From positions 744,001 through 808,000 of the forward strand of contig JAWLAZ010000001.1 of NCBI GenBank assembly GCA_041395205.1: 64,000 bases of DNA, in the 5' to 3' direction. This document shows, one piece after another, positions 32,139 to 39,128 of the stretch (positions are counted from its first letter, which is position 1; every line of letters begins with the position of its first letter). Under the pieces are notes generated by a model that was given only the letters and a program-made list of their open reading frames with translations, made no database searches and was not told where the DNA came from. The position numbers and the translations under genes were made by a program. The stretch is from JAHEFU01 sp041395205 (lineage in GTDB: Bacteria > 4484-113 > JAFGCY01).

Positions 32139-32195
32139 CGGTGGCAGGGCGTTTACGCCCTGATCATGACAGGCGGCCGTGAACGGCCTTCAACC
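32139..32195. repeat. Dispersed intergenic hairpin repeat, family GTTTACG (copy 2)
   Basis: GGGCGTTTACGCCC (32147-32160), then GGCGGCCGTGAACGGCC followed by TTCAACCG. Same layout and right-hand end as the copy at 25949. Confidence 0.7.
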
Positions 32196-32358
32196 GGGAT
32201 GGCAACGGGCTGATTCACCACAAAGTCACGAAGTTCATAAAGATTGATCAGGACCACGAAGATTTCTTTTAAATCGGGAAACAGCTGGTGATCCTTGTGC
32301 CCTTCCTGGTGAATACATGGCAATGGAGGTTATCCGTAAGGATGACAACATGGGAACT

Positions 32359-32388
32359 GGTACCCGGTCCCGGGTCCCCGGTCCCTGG
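32359..32388 (+). repeat. Heptamer array, unit GGTCCCC
   Basis: GGTACCC, GGTCCCG, GGTCCCC, GGTCCCT at strict 7-bp spacing. The unit is a circular permutation of the CCCCGGT array at 30433. Confidence 0.8.
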
Positions 32389-32521
32389 AAGTATTGGGAT
32401 GATGCGGGGTCGCTACGGCGGCCCCGTTTTGTATTGGAGGTCAACTGTAAAGTTGACAACTGTACCGGATGCCGGAATTCATTCTGACAACCACGCCTCA
32501 CATACGTTCCGCGTGGCAAGC

Positions 32522-32566
32522 AGTCTGAATAGTCCAGATAGTCTTGATAGTCTGAATAGTGGAAGA
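32522..32566 (+). repeat. Nonamer tandem array, unit AGTCTGAAT
   Basis: AGTCTGAAT, AGTCCAGAT, AGTCTTGAT, AGTCTGAAT, AGTGGAAGA at strict 9-bp spacing. An inverted relative is at 30135-30179. Confidence 0.85.
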
Positions 32567-32649
32567 GGTAGTCGCGGACCGGCGTGGCCCTGCCACGCCT
32601 GACAGTGAATGATGGCGGTTTCTCTCGAATCACGCCTGCGGAGCATTTG

Positions 32650-32988
32650 TCACTGCTTGTTCTTCGCTTCTTTGAATCCGCTGGTTAGCTCTTCGCCGTA
32701 CCATCCGTCGAAAAGATTGAAGTGCTTGAACAGGACTTTGCATGCAACCCGGTTGTTGACATCCATCAGTATCTCAAGCAAGCGCATGCTTCCATCGACA
32801 TAACTGCGCGATCCATTGACAACCACGTCATCTGACATGCGGTTGAAGAGCTCATATGTCATATCACACATCACAACTCCATCGAGAATGAGTGTGAAGT
32901 ACTCCGCCATATTAATCTCGGGGCCAATGAAACGCATGGTGACGGTGGCGGGCTCAATTATCACCAAATGCAATTCCGTATCTGCCAA
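32650..32988 (-). CDS. Unrecognised protein downstream of hicA, start unclear
   Basis: From TTG 32988 the product is 112 residues (ADTELHLVIIEPATVTMRF, then MAEYFTLILDGVVMCDMTYE and ILMDVNNRVACKVLFKHFNL). Protein-like sequence continues upstream in the same frame (DGFNWTHGYSISLLADTELH) up to the hicA TAG stop without any Met. A GTG at 33035 lies one base out of frame, next to a five-T (minus: five-A) run at 33028-33032; restoring one base would give a normal start. AT-richer than the core genome and part of the hicBA island. Family unknown. Confidence 0.5.
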   Translation of the reverse strand: MADTELHLVIIEPATVTMRFIGPEINMAEYFTLILDGVVMCDMTYELFNRMSDDVVVNGSRSYVDGSMRLLEILMDVNNRVACKVLFKHFNLFDGWYGEELTSGFKEAKNKQ

Positions 32989-33042
32989 CAGGGAGATTGA
33001 ATAGCCGTGAGTCCAGTTGAAACCGTCTTTTTCACTTCCTTG

Positions 33043-33285
33043 CTACAGCTTCAGGAAACTCAATAACTCCTCTATTGTCATTTCATGGTGACTCGCGGTG
33101 TCTCTAAGAAGTTTATGCAAGGTTCCTGCTTTGATTGGCTTGTGCATCGGAATGCTTAGCGTCTGCTTTCCGCCAATACTTGTCCTGACAAGATAGTGGC
33201 TGCCTCTTTGACGGACAAATTCGTAGCCCAGTTTCTTCAGTTTTAACGCGAACTCACTTCCACTAATGTTCTTCGGAATTCGCAT
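33043..33285 (-). CDS. hicA: HicA-type mRNA interferase toxin
   Basis: An 80-residue protein matching the HicA/YcfA fold, a small double-stranded-RNA-binding-like toxin that cleaves mRNA. Seen: KLKKLGYEFVRQRGSHYLV with the catalytic His of GSHYLV, then SIPMHKPIKAGTLHKLLRD. The start shares one base with the antitoxin stop (TGATG), so the two are translationally coupled in the order antitoxin-toxin. GC content is lower than the flanks. Confidence 0.88.
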   Translation of the reverse strand: MRIPKNISGSEFALKLKKLGYEFVRQRGSHYLVRTSIGGKQTLSIPMHKPIKAGTLHKLLRDTASHHEMTIEELLSFLKL

Positions 33286-33524
33286 CAGCCAGCGCGGACA
33301 ATTGATTTTACGAAATTCACAGTGATCATTGCTTCAGTTGGTGCATCCACTCCCAGTTCCTCAGCCATGTCGTCAAGGTAAAGCAGTGCAACCTCTTCAA
33401 GATTTCCATAAAGCTCTTCCAGGGTGTCTCCTTGTGTGTGCAGGCCATAGCCTGGCATATTGCAGGAGGCGGAGAATCCATCCTCTTCATGCATTACTTC
33501 GAATGTAAGATTTATAGAGGCCAT
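33285..33524 (-). CDS. hicB: HicB-type antitoxin
   Basis: A 79-residue partial-RNase-H-fold protein that neutralises HicA. Typical features: EEDGFSASCNMPGYGLHTQG, DTLEELYGNLEEVALLYLDD. There is no C-terminal DNA-binding domain, so it is the short type. The minus-strand ATG 33524 has TATAAT exactly 6 nt upstream, so the module probably has its own leaderless transcript. Confidence 0.82.
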   Translation of the reverse strand: MASINLTFEVMHEEDGFSASCNMPGYGLHTQGDTLEELYGNLEEVALLYLDDMAEELGVDAPTEAMITVNFVKSIVRAG

Positions 33525-33530
33525 ATGGGG

Positions 33531-33536
33531 ATTATA
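33531..33536 (-). promoter_or_regulatory. -10 box TATAAT 6 nt before the hicB ATG
   Basis: Minus strand TATAAT, CCCCAT, ATG (start 33524). Leaderless pattern. Confidence 0.6.
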
Positions 33537-33603
33537 CCTGTCCTGTTCGGTCGTTTCCGGAGCAACCTGCGAAGCTGCGCGGCTCCGGTCTCATTACTGC
33601 TCC

Positions 33604-33638
33604 TGCCCACAGCCCACAGCCCACTGACCACAGTCCAC
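33604..33638 (+). repeat. Heptamer array, unit AGCCCAC
   Basis: TGCCCAC, AGCCCAC, AGCCCAC, TGACCAC, AGTCCAC at 7-bp spacing, just upstream of the second ECF sigma gene. The (CCACTGA) array at 30376 holds a similar position before the first one. Confidence 0.8.
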
Positions 33639-33701
33639 TGATTTCTCACCACTGTATTACATTGAGATGAACTGAGCCTCCCGCGAAACGAAAGCCCCGG
33701 T

Positions 33702-33707
33702 TAGGAT
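33702..33707 (+). promoter_or_regulatory. -10 box TAGGAT 6 nt before an ATG (leaderless pattern)
   Basis: TAGGAT, GTCTAT, ATG 33714. No Shine-Dalgarno. Confidence 0.5.
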
Positions 33708-33713
33708 GTCTAT

Positions 33714-34265
33714 ATGCCCAGGATGAGGGATCCACAGCGGGAGGAGCTGTTCGAGCAGCTCCTGACACAGGACGTGTATCGCGCCGCCTGGAACTACAGC
33801 TGGAGGCTGTGCAACAGGCGCGAGGATGCTGAAGACCTCCTGCAGGAGGCGCTTGTGCACGCGCTGCGGAAACTCGAGCAGCTCAAGGACCGGGCTATGT
33901 TCAAGAGCTGGCTGCTTTCGATCGTGCGGACACGCTTCCTAAACGGGCTGCGGGCCCAGAAGGCCCGGCCCCAGACCGTGGAGGAGATGCCGCATCTCGG
34001 CGGTGAGGAGGGCCCCGGCTTCGGCGGGCTGTCCCCCGAACTGCTGACGGCGATGCTGAAGCTGCCGGAGAACCAGCGCGAGATCCTCGAGATGTATTAC
34101 ATGGATGGCCTGAACATGGACGAGACCGGGGAGGTGCTGGGCATCGCATCATCAGTGGTGCGCCAGCGGCTGTTCCGGGCCCGGCGGGCGATCCGCAGGC
34201 TGCTGCTTGATGCTGTAGGGGCCAGGCAGGGCGAGAAGATGGCCAGTACGAGGCCAGGCGAGTAA
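33714..34265 (+). CDS. ECF-type RNA polymerase sigma factor (pair 2)
   Basis: A 183-residue sigma factor with region 2 (YRAAWNYSWRLCNRREDAED, LLQEALVHALRKLEQLKD, SWLLSIVRTRFLNGLRAQKA) and region 4 (LKLPENQREILEMYYMDGLN, MDETGEVLGIASSVVRQRLF). It is clearly paralogous to the protein at 30518 (NRREDAEDLLQE versus PRREDSEDLLQE). Three nt after its stop begins a membrane protein of the anti-sigma position. The start is supported by a TAGGAT box six nt upstream. Confidence 0.9.
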   Translation: MPRMRDPQREELFEQLLTQDVYRAAWNYSWRLCNRREDAEDLLQEALVHALRKLEQLKDRAMFKSWLLSIVRTRFLNGLRAQKARPQTVEEMPHLGGEEGPGFGGLSPELLTAMLKLPENQREILEMYYMDGLNMDETGEVLGIASSVVRQRLFRARRAIRRLLLDAVGARQGEKMASTRPGE

Positions 34266-34268
34266 GCA

Positions 34269-35576
34269 ATGGAACTATTTGACAGAATCGTCACGGAACG
34301 GATCACCGAACTCGGGCAGCTCAGCGCCGCTGAGCAGGCCCGGGTGCTGGCGGATCCCGAGCTGGCGCAGCTGATTGAGCACAATGCGGAGTTCAGCCGC
34401 TCGGGGGCCAGCCTGCCGCTGCCGCCGGAGATGTCGGCGATGCTGCAGCGCGTCAGGCTGACGGAGAGCATCTCACGCCCGCCGGCCAAAGTGGGCTGGC
34501 TGGAGCAGCTCTTCGGCCAGGGCTGGCAGTACAAGTCGGTCGGCAGCCTCGCGGCACTCGCCGTGGCCGCCGCCGCGCTCTATGCAATTCCCGGCCTGCT
34601 CTCCGGCAGGCAGCTCCCGGATCAGCATCAGAATGGCAACAGCGTGATCAGCCAGGCCGAGCAGCAGCGCCTGCTGGCCGGCAGCAGTGTCGGCACCTGG
34701 CTCGAGTACTCCGTCGGTGACGGCCTGAGCGAGCCCGAGCGCGAGCTGCTGCATCAGAAGCTGCAGCTGGCCGTGGCTGACAACAGCAGTGATATCGAGC
34801 AGGAGCCGGTGGTGCGCCTGCTGGCGGATGGCAGCGCCTACAGCGTCTATGTCCCGGCGCTGGCCAGTGACGACGCGCGCATCGACGCGATTGACAACAG
34901 CATCCGCCGCGTGGAGCGCTTCAGCCTGGAGCGCCGCAGCAACCGCCTGTTCGTGGAGGGCGCACAGCCCGGCGGCGACATCCGCGTGATCCGCAGTGGC
35001 AACTCCGACATCGCCTTCCCGACCGGCCTGAGCGACCAGCAGCTCATCGGCGTGCTCACGGCGCTGGCCCCGGCCCTGCCGCAGTCCGGCCTGCCGGCTG
35101 AAGCGGAGCGGCTGGGCACGATCGTGCATGAGGGCTTCCGCAGTGCCGGCTACGACGGCAGCTGGCTCACGATGCCTGACAACGCTGGCCGGCAGCTTGC
35201 CAACAGCCAGCCCGGAATCAGCGAGCCTGAGCTGCAGGCGATCCGCGACTTCGAGAAGCTGGAGCTACGGCTCGGCAGCCGGCTGGAGCACAGCCTCGAG
35301 CTCTATGAGCTGAGTGATGCGCAGATCGAGCAGTACCGCCGCGACCTGCAGCATGAGCTGGAGCTGCACCTGCTGCTGCCCAGCAACTGGGACGGAATGG
35401 AGCGCCGCGAACTTGACGACTTCGTCTATGCCCGGCTGCTGATGCAGTGCCGCGCACTGGGAATCGACACCGCCGGCCTGTCCCGCGACGGCCTGAGTGT
35501 CAGTGTCAACGATGAACCGGCTGACAGTGAGGAACTGCCGACGGAGCCGCAGCGCGTGCTGGTGGAGATCCGCTAG
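34269..35576 (+). CDS. Membrane-anchored anti-sigma-like protein (pair 2)
   Basis: A 435-residue protein, intact paralogue of the broken gene at 31156. The N-terminal cytoplasmic part (RITELGQLSAAEQARVLADP) is shared. One membrane helix lies at residues about 88-108 (SVGSLAALAVAAAALYAIPG), followed by about 325 periplasmic residues rich in Glu, Leu and Asp. No zinc-binding HxxxCxxC motif is present. The position directly after an ECF sigma gene suggests a regulator that senses something outside the membrane. Its stop overlaps the convergent STAS gene by 4 bases. Confidence 0.72.
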   Translation: MELFDRIVTERITELGQLSAAEQARVLADPELAQLIEHNAEFSRSGASLPLPPEMSAMLQRVRLTESISRPPAKVGWLEQLFGQGWQYKSVGSLAALAVAAAALYAIPGLLSGRQLPDQHQNGNSVISQAEQQRLLAGSSVGTWLEYSVGDGLSEPERELLHQKLQLAVADNSSDIEQEPVVRLLADGSAYSVYVPALASDDARIDAIDNSIRRVERFSLERRSNRLFVEGAQPGGDIRVIRSGNSDIAFPTGLSDQQLIGVLTALAPALPQSGLPAEAERLGTIVHEGFRSAGYDGSWLTMPDNAGRQLANSQPGISEPELQAIRDFEKLELRLGSRLEHSLELYELSDAQIEQYRRDLQHELELHLLLPSNWDGMERRELDDFVYARLLMQCRALGIDTAGLSRDGLSVSVNDEPADSEELPTEPQRVLVEIR

Positions 35577-35902
35577 CCCGGGCGGATCGCTTCCTCGAAG
35601 CTCTTGAAGCTCGGGAGGATCTCCTCGAGGCGGATGCGGTGCAGGGCGTTGACGATTCCCGGATGCGGGTTGACGAGCCGCAGGTAGCCGCCGCCCTCCA
35701 TCAGCTCCCGGGCCTTGCCCACGAGTGCTCCGAAGGCCGCGCTGTCAATCATCGGCACGCGCTCGGCGTTTATCACCACCCGCGCCACGCCGTAGTCATG
35801 CCGCGCCGCGTCGATCTCGCGCACCACCTGGCCGACGTTGAAGAAGGTGATGTCACCGCTCAGATCCAGGATCATCAGGTCGCCGTCAATGCTCTTTTGC
35901 AT
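35573..35902 (-). CDS. STAS-domain protein (anti-anti-sigma-factor type)
   Basis: A 109-residue STAS domain. The loop holding the usual phospho-acceptor Ser is present in VINAERVPMIDSAAFGALVG. The start is ATG 35902, with AAGGGA 5 nt upstream; the open frame extends further but without similarity. Such proteins (SpoIIAA/RsbV type) bind anti-sigma kinases or act in phosphorylation switches. It follows a second STAS gene by 22 nt, so the two are co-transcribed. No kinase (RsbW-like) gene is in the window. Confidence 0.82.
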   Translation of the reverse strand: MQKSIDGDLMILDLSGDITFFNVGQVVREIDAARHDYGVARVVINAERVPMIDSAAFGALVGKARELMEGGGYLRLVNPHPGIVNALHRIRLEEILPSFKSFEEAIRPG

Positions 35903-35924
35903 GTCTATCCCTTGCCTGCCGCCA

Positions 35925-36311
35925 TCAGAGTTCCACCGTGCGCCGGCTGCGCAGTGCCTTCGAGACACTGAAGCTGCTGGAGGAGCCCAGCGCTTCCGAG
36001 CGCTGCGCGAAGTGCCGCAGCGTTTCATCAAGGTGCAGCTGGCGCAGGGCGGAGGCCACGTTGGTGCGCAGTTCCGTGAAGCAGATCCGGCCGCCCTCCT
36101 GCAGCAGCTGCGCATGCCGCTTCACGAGCATCCCGAATGCCGCGGAATCAATCAGGTCGATCCCCTGGCCACAGATCAGCACATTGCGCGAGGGCTGCTC
36201 CGTGCAGGCCCGTTCAATGCCATCAAGCAGGGTCGCGATGTTGTACATCGTGAGCTCGCCACTGACCGTGAACAGCAGGAGGCCGTCTGCTGCCTCATAG
36301 CTGTATGTCAT
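35925..36311 (-). CDS. STAS-like protein with a C-terminal extension
   Basis: A 128-residue protein with a STAS-like core (LLLFTVSGELTMYNIATLLD, ICGQGIDLIDSAAFGMLVKR). It carries the same IDSAAFG phospho-loop as its neighbour. The C-terminal 25 residues are Ser/Arg-rich (SEALGSSSSFSVSKALRSRR). TAAGTT lies exactly 6 nt before the minus-strand ATG. Two adjacent STAS proteins could form a heteromeric switch. Confidence 0.75.
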   Translation of the reverse strand: MTYSYEAADGLLLFTVSGELTMYNIATLLDGIERACTEQPSRNVLICGQGIDLIDSAAFGMLVKRHAQLLQEGGRICFTELRTNVASALRQLHLDETLRHFAQRSEALGSSSSFSVSKALRSRRTVEL

Positions 36312-36317
36312 CTTCTC

Positions 36318-36323
36318 AACTTA
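36318..36323 (-). promoter_or_regulatory. -10-like box TAAGTT 6 nt before an ATG
   Basis: Minus strand TAAGTT, GAGAAG, ATG (start 36311). The spacer also resembles a ribosome-binding site, so this case is ambiguous. Confidence 0.35.
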
Positions 36324-36437
36324 AAGCAATCCGGATCGGAACCCGGATCAGGTCTGATGTCAAAAGCTTACAGGAACAGCTGCGGCCCTGAGACCATTAA
36401 ACGCAGTTATATGGTTAAATCCCGGTAAAGTGCGGGT

Positions 36438-36935
36438 TCAGCCCGCAGTTTCCCCATCCGCGGACGGCTCGGAATGATCAGCTTCCCCGGCATCCTCAGC
36501 AGGCGCTTCAGCACTTTCACCCTGCTCAGCCGCCTGGGCGGCCGCATGCTCCGCCAGGGCCGCTTCGGCCTCCGGGCTGCCGACCTCTCCAGGCACCTTG
36601 AACCCCAGGCTTTCAATCTCCGCGCTGATCTGCTGTGCATTGACCTGCCGCGGATTGAAGCTGACATTCACGACGCCGCTCTGGAAGTCCGCGCTGACGC
36701 TTGCCACGCCATCCATTTTCGCGACGGTGCCCTGGATGGACTGCACGCAGTTGTCGCAGTGCATCCCGATCGCCTGCAGGCTGACCTGCTCCGTGGCGGC
36801 TGATGTGCTGGATGCGGCTGTGGTACTGGTGGAAGGAGTGCCGCTGGACTGCTGGGCAGCGGGCTTGTTGCAGGCGCCGAGACCGAGGCTCAGGGCCAGG
36901 GCCAGCAGGCCGGTCAGGTAGATCTGGAACTTCAT
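36438..36935 (-). CDS. Lipoprotein with a heavy-metal-associated (HMA) domain
   Basis: A 165-residue lipoprotein (MKFQIYLTGLLALALSLGLG, then AC with lipobox LGAC). A Ser/Thr-rich linker leads to an HMA domain: AIGMHCDNCVQSIQGTVAKM, DGVASVSADFQSGVVNVSF, IESLGFKV. It has the metal-binding GMxCxxC loop typical of copper or mercury carriers. A 45-residue Ala/Glu-rich tail follows. AAGGA lies 7 nt before ATG 36935. A periplasmic metal carrier or chaperone is likely; no metal ATPase is adjacent. Confidence 0.82.
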   Translation of the reverse strand: MKFQIYLTGLLALALSLGLGACNKPAAQQSSGTPSTSTTAASSTSAATEQVSLQAIGMHCDNCVQSIQGTVAKMDGVASVSADFQSGVVNVSFNPRQVNAQQISAEIESLGFKVPGEVGSPEAEAALAEHAAAQAAEQGESAEAPAEDAGEADHSEPSADGETAG

Positions 36936-37080
36936 TACCATATCCTTGGCTGATGCTTCAGCTTGCACCCTGTTATATCGCGCGCGGGGCCTGCTTCATC
37001 TGCTGCGGCAGTTTCCCGGCCACCCGGCACCTGTTACCGCCCCCGGATTTGTGTTAATAATAATTACGGCTTTGTACATT

Positions 37081-37099
37081 CATTCATTATCAATGAATG
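37081..37099. repeat. Perfect hairpin CATTCATT-ATC-AATGAATG
   Basis: Eight-bp arms with a 3-nt loop in the long gap between the HMA lipoprotein and murA. It could be an operator; no T-run follows. Confidence 0.5.
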
Positions 37100-37157
37100 G
37101 GGCCGGCTGAATAGGAAACCAGGCATCCGGGCTGGCTGAATCCGGGAGTTTGGTACA

Positions 37158-37300
37158 GGCAGGAATGCCTGCGAGGCTTTGGGAGGTAATGTCCTGGGGG
37201 CCTGAACAGATACCCGGCGCGGCTTGCCATGCATCGGTACCGGGAATCTGCCAGGAAGCTGACTGACCGAGTCGAACTGGTGCCTGCGGGCATTCCTGCC
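37158..37300. repeat. 12-bp inverted repeat in the murA upstream gap
   Basis: GGCAGGAATGCC (37158-37169) and GGCATTCCTGCC (37289-37300) are exact inverted copies about 120 nt apart. The rest of the 36936-37332 gap shows no coding signal. Confidence 0.5.
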
Positions 37301-37332
37301 GCCTGCTCTCCTCCTCCTGTGTCCGCGAATGC

Positions 37333-37338
37333 TATGCT
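37333..37338 (+). promoter_or_regulatory. -10 box TATGCT 6 nt before the murA GTG
   Basis: TATGCT, TTGCAC, GTG 37345. Leaderless pattern. Confidence 0.55.
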
Positions 37339-37344
37339 TTGCAC

Positions 37345-38634
37345 GTGGCAAGCATCATCGTGCGGGGCTGTGGGCCCCTGCAGGGCACAGTCAGCGCTTC
37401 GGGCAGCAAGAATGCCGCACTGCCCATTATCGCCGCCTGCCTGCTCAATGACCGTCCCGTTCGTCTGCATAACGTCCCTGCCCTTGAGGACGTGCGGATC
37501 ATGCGCGAAGTTCTGTCGAGCCTCGGGGCACGCTGCAGCGGGCCGGATGAGCAGGGCCGGATGAGCATCGACTGCGCGGCGATCAGCCGCACGGACCCGC
37601 CCTATGAACTGGTGAACCGCATGCGCGCGAGCTTCGTGACGCTCGGGCCGCTGCTGGCGCGCTTCGGACATGCCGAGGTGCCGCTGCCCGGCGGCTGCCA
37701 GATCGGCGCGCGGCCCGTCGGCGAGCATATCGCCGCGATGAAGGCGCTGGGGGCCGAGATCAGCCAGGAGGCCGGACAGATCGTGGCCCGCACAAAGCGT
37801 CTGCAGGGGGCCGAGGTCTTCCTGAGCATCGCCAGTGTCGGGGCCACGCAGAATGCGCTGATGGCGGCCGCGCTGGCCGAGGGTCAGAGCACGATCCACA
37901 ACGCCGCGCGCGAGCCCGAGGTGGCCGAGGTCTGCAATTTCCTCGCCGCGATGGGTGTGGAGATCGAGGGCACCGGCACAAGCATCATCACGGTACACGG
38001 CCAGGGCGGGATCTCCCGCGAGCTGGAGTACAGCGTGATCCCTGACCGGATCGAGGCCGGGACCTACCTGCTGGCGATCGCCGGCAGCGGAGGCAGCGGC
38101 AGTGTTGCCAACATCATCCCCGCGCATCTCGAGGCGCTCACGAGCAAGATGCGCGAAATGGGGATCACGGTCGAGGAGGGCAGTGACAGCATCAGCGTCA
38201 GCGGCCCGCCCGAACTGCTGCCCACGGACATCCGCACCGCGGCGCATCCCGGCTTTCCCACCGACCTGCAGCCGCAGTTCAGCGTGCTGCTGACGATTGC
38301 CAACGGCGTGAGCCAGGTCAGCGAGACGGTGTTCGAGCGCCGCATGGGGCACTTCCCCGAACTGACGCGGATGGGGGCCACGGTCAAGACCGCCAACGGC
38401 ACGGCGGTGATCCAGGGCCGCCCCGGCTGCCTGAGCGGTGTGCAGGTCGACGCCTTCGACCTGCGCGGTGCGGCGGCGATGGTGCTCGCCGGGCTGTTCG
38501 CAGAGGGCGAGACCGTGATCAGCGGGCTGGACTTCATCCGCCGCGGCTATGAGCAGCTGCCGGAGAAGTTCGCGAGCCTCGGGGGCAGCGTGCGCTTCTC
38601 CGACGAGCCGGCGCTCGGACAGTCCGCGCAGTAG
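37345..38634 (+). CDS. murA: UDP-N-acetylglucosamine 1-carboxyvinyltransferase
   Basis: First committed step of peptidoglycan synthesis: transfer of enolpyruvate from PEP to UDP-GlcNAc. A 429-residue protein with VSASGSKNAALPIIAACLL, RASFVTLGPLLARFGHAEVP, and PGGCQIGARPVGEHI. The Cys that fosfomycin alkylates is present (PGGC). Later come PDRIEAGTYL, TDLQPQFSVLLTIA and DLRGAAAMVLAGL. I start at GTG 37345, since TATGCT lies exactly 6 nt before and no Shine-Dalgarno is visible; TTG 37339 would place the start inside the promoter spacing. Single gene, convergent with the nuclease gene. Confidence 0.96.
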   Translation: MASIIVRGCGPLQGTVSASGSKNAALPIIAACLLNDRPVRLHNVPALEDVRIMREVLSSLGARCSGPDEQGRMSIDCAAISRTDPPYELVNRMRASFVTLGPLLARFGHAEVPLPGGCQIGARPVGEHIAAMKALGAEISQEAGQIVARTKRLQGAEVFLSIASVGATQNALMAAALAEGQSTIHNAAREPEVAEVCNFLAAMGVEIEGTGTSIITVHGQGGISRELEYSVIPDRIEAGTYLLAIAGSGGSGSVANIIPAHLEALTSKMREMGITVEEGSDSISVSGPPELLPTDIRTAAHPGFPTDLQPQFSVLLTIANGVSQVSETVFERRMGHFPELTRMGATVKTANGTAVIQGRPGCLSGVQVDAFDLRGAAAMVLAGLFAEGETVISGLDFIRRGYEQLPEKFASLGGSVRFSDEPALGQSAQ

Positions 38635-38639
38635 GATCG

Positions 38640-39128
38640 TCAGCGGCCACTGAGCCGCTCGAGCCTGCTGAAATGCAGGCTGCCGCGCGCATCCCGGTAC
38701 AGCTCAGCATGCCCGCTGCGCAGCATTTCCTCCTGCAGCAGCAGGGTGTTGCCATCCGGCATCGTCAGCCAGACCCAGGCCAGCATCCGCCCGTGCCTGT
38801 CCTCAGGCTTGCCGGGCTCCACCTCCAGCTCGATGCGCGTGGCCTGCTCCAGCAGCGTGGCCGCAGCCAGCCCGCTGGCGAAGAAGGCCGCACTGCCGCT
38901 CTCCGGGGCATCGATGCCGATGAAGCGCACCTTGATCTCGTTGCCAGCCTGGTCGGTGAACCAGGCGGTGTCGCCATCCACGGTCTTCTGCAGCCTGACA
39001 ACGATCCGGCCCTGCGCGCTGGGGCCACCGATCGGCAGCACGCGGCTGGCGAGGAAGCCGCCCAGCAGCAGGATCCCGAACAGGATCAGGCGCAGCCAGG
39101 CCAGACCCTGCTTGCCGCGGCCACTCAT
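38640..39128 (-). CDS. Membrane-anchored staphylococcal-nuclease-like protein
   Basis: A 162-residue protein with one N-terminal membrane helix (LAWLRLILFGILLLGGFLAS), so the enzyme faces the periplasm. The SNase/TNase fold is seen in KTVDGDTAWF, IKVRFIGIDAPES and ELEVEPGKPEDRHGRMLAWVWL. The catalytic Arg, Asp and Glu (VRFIGIDAPE) and the second Arg (RHGRML) are present. It is coupled to the ABC ATPase gene by a 4-nt overlap (ATGA), an odd partner. Confidence 0.86.
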   Translation of the reverse strand: MSGRGKQGLAWLRLILFGILLLGGFLASRVLPIGGPSAQGRIVVRLQKTVDGDTAWFTDQAGNEIKVRFIGIDAPESGSAAFFASGLAAATLLEQATRIELEVEPGKPEDRHGRMLAWVWLTMPDGNTLLLQEEMLRSGHAELYRDARGSLHFSRLERLSGR

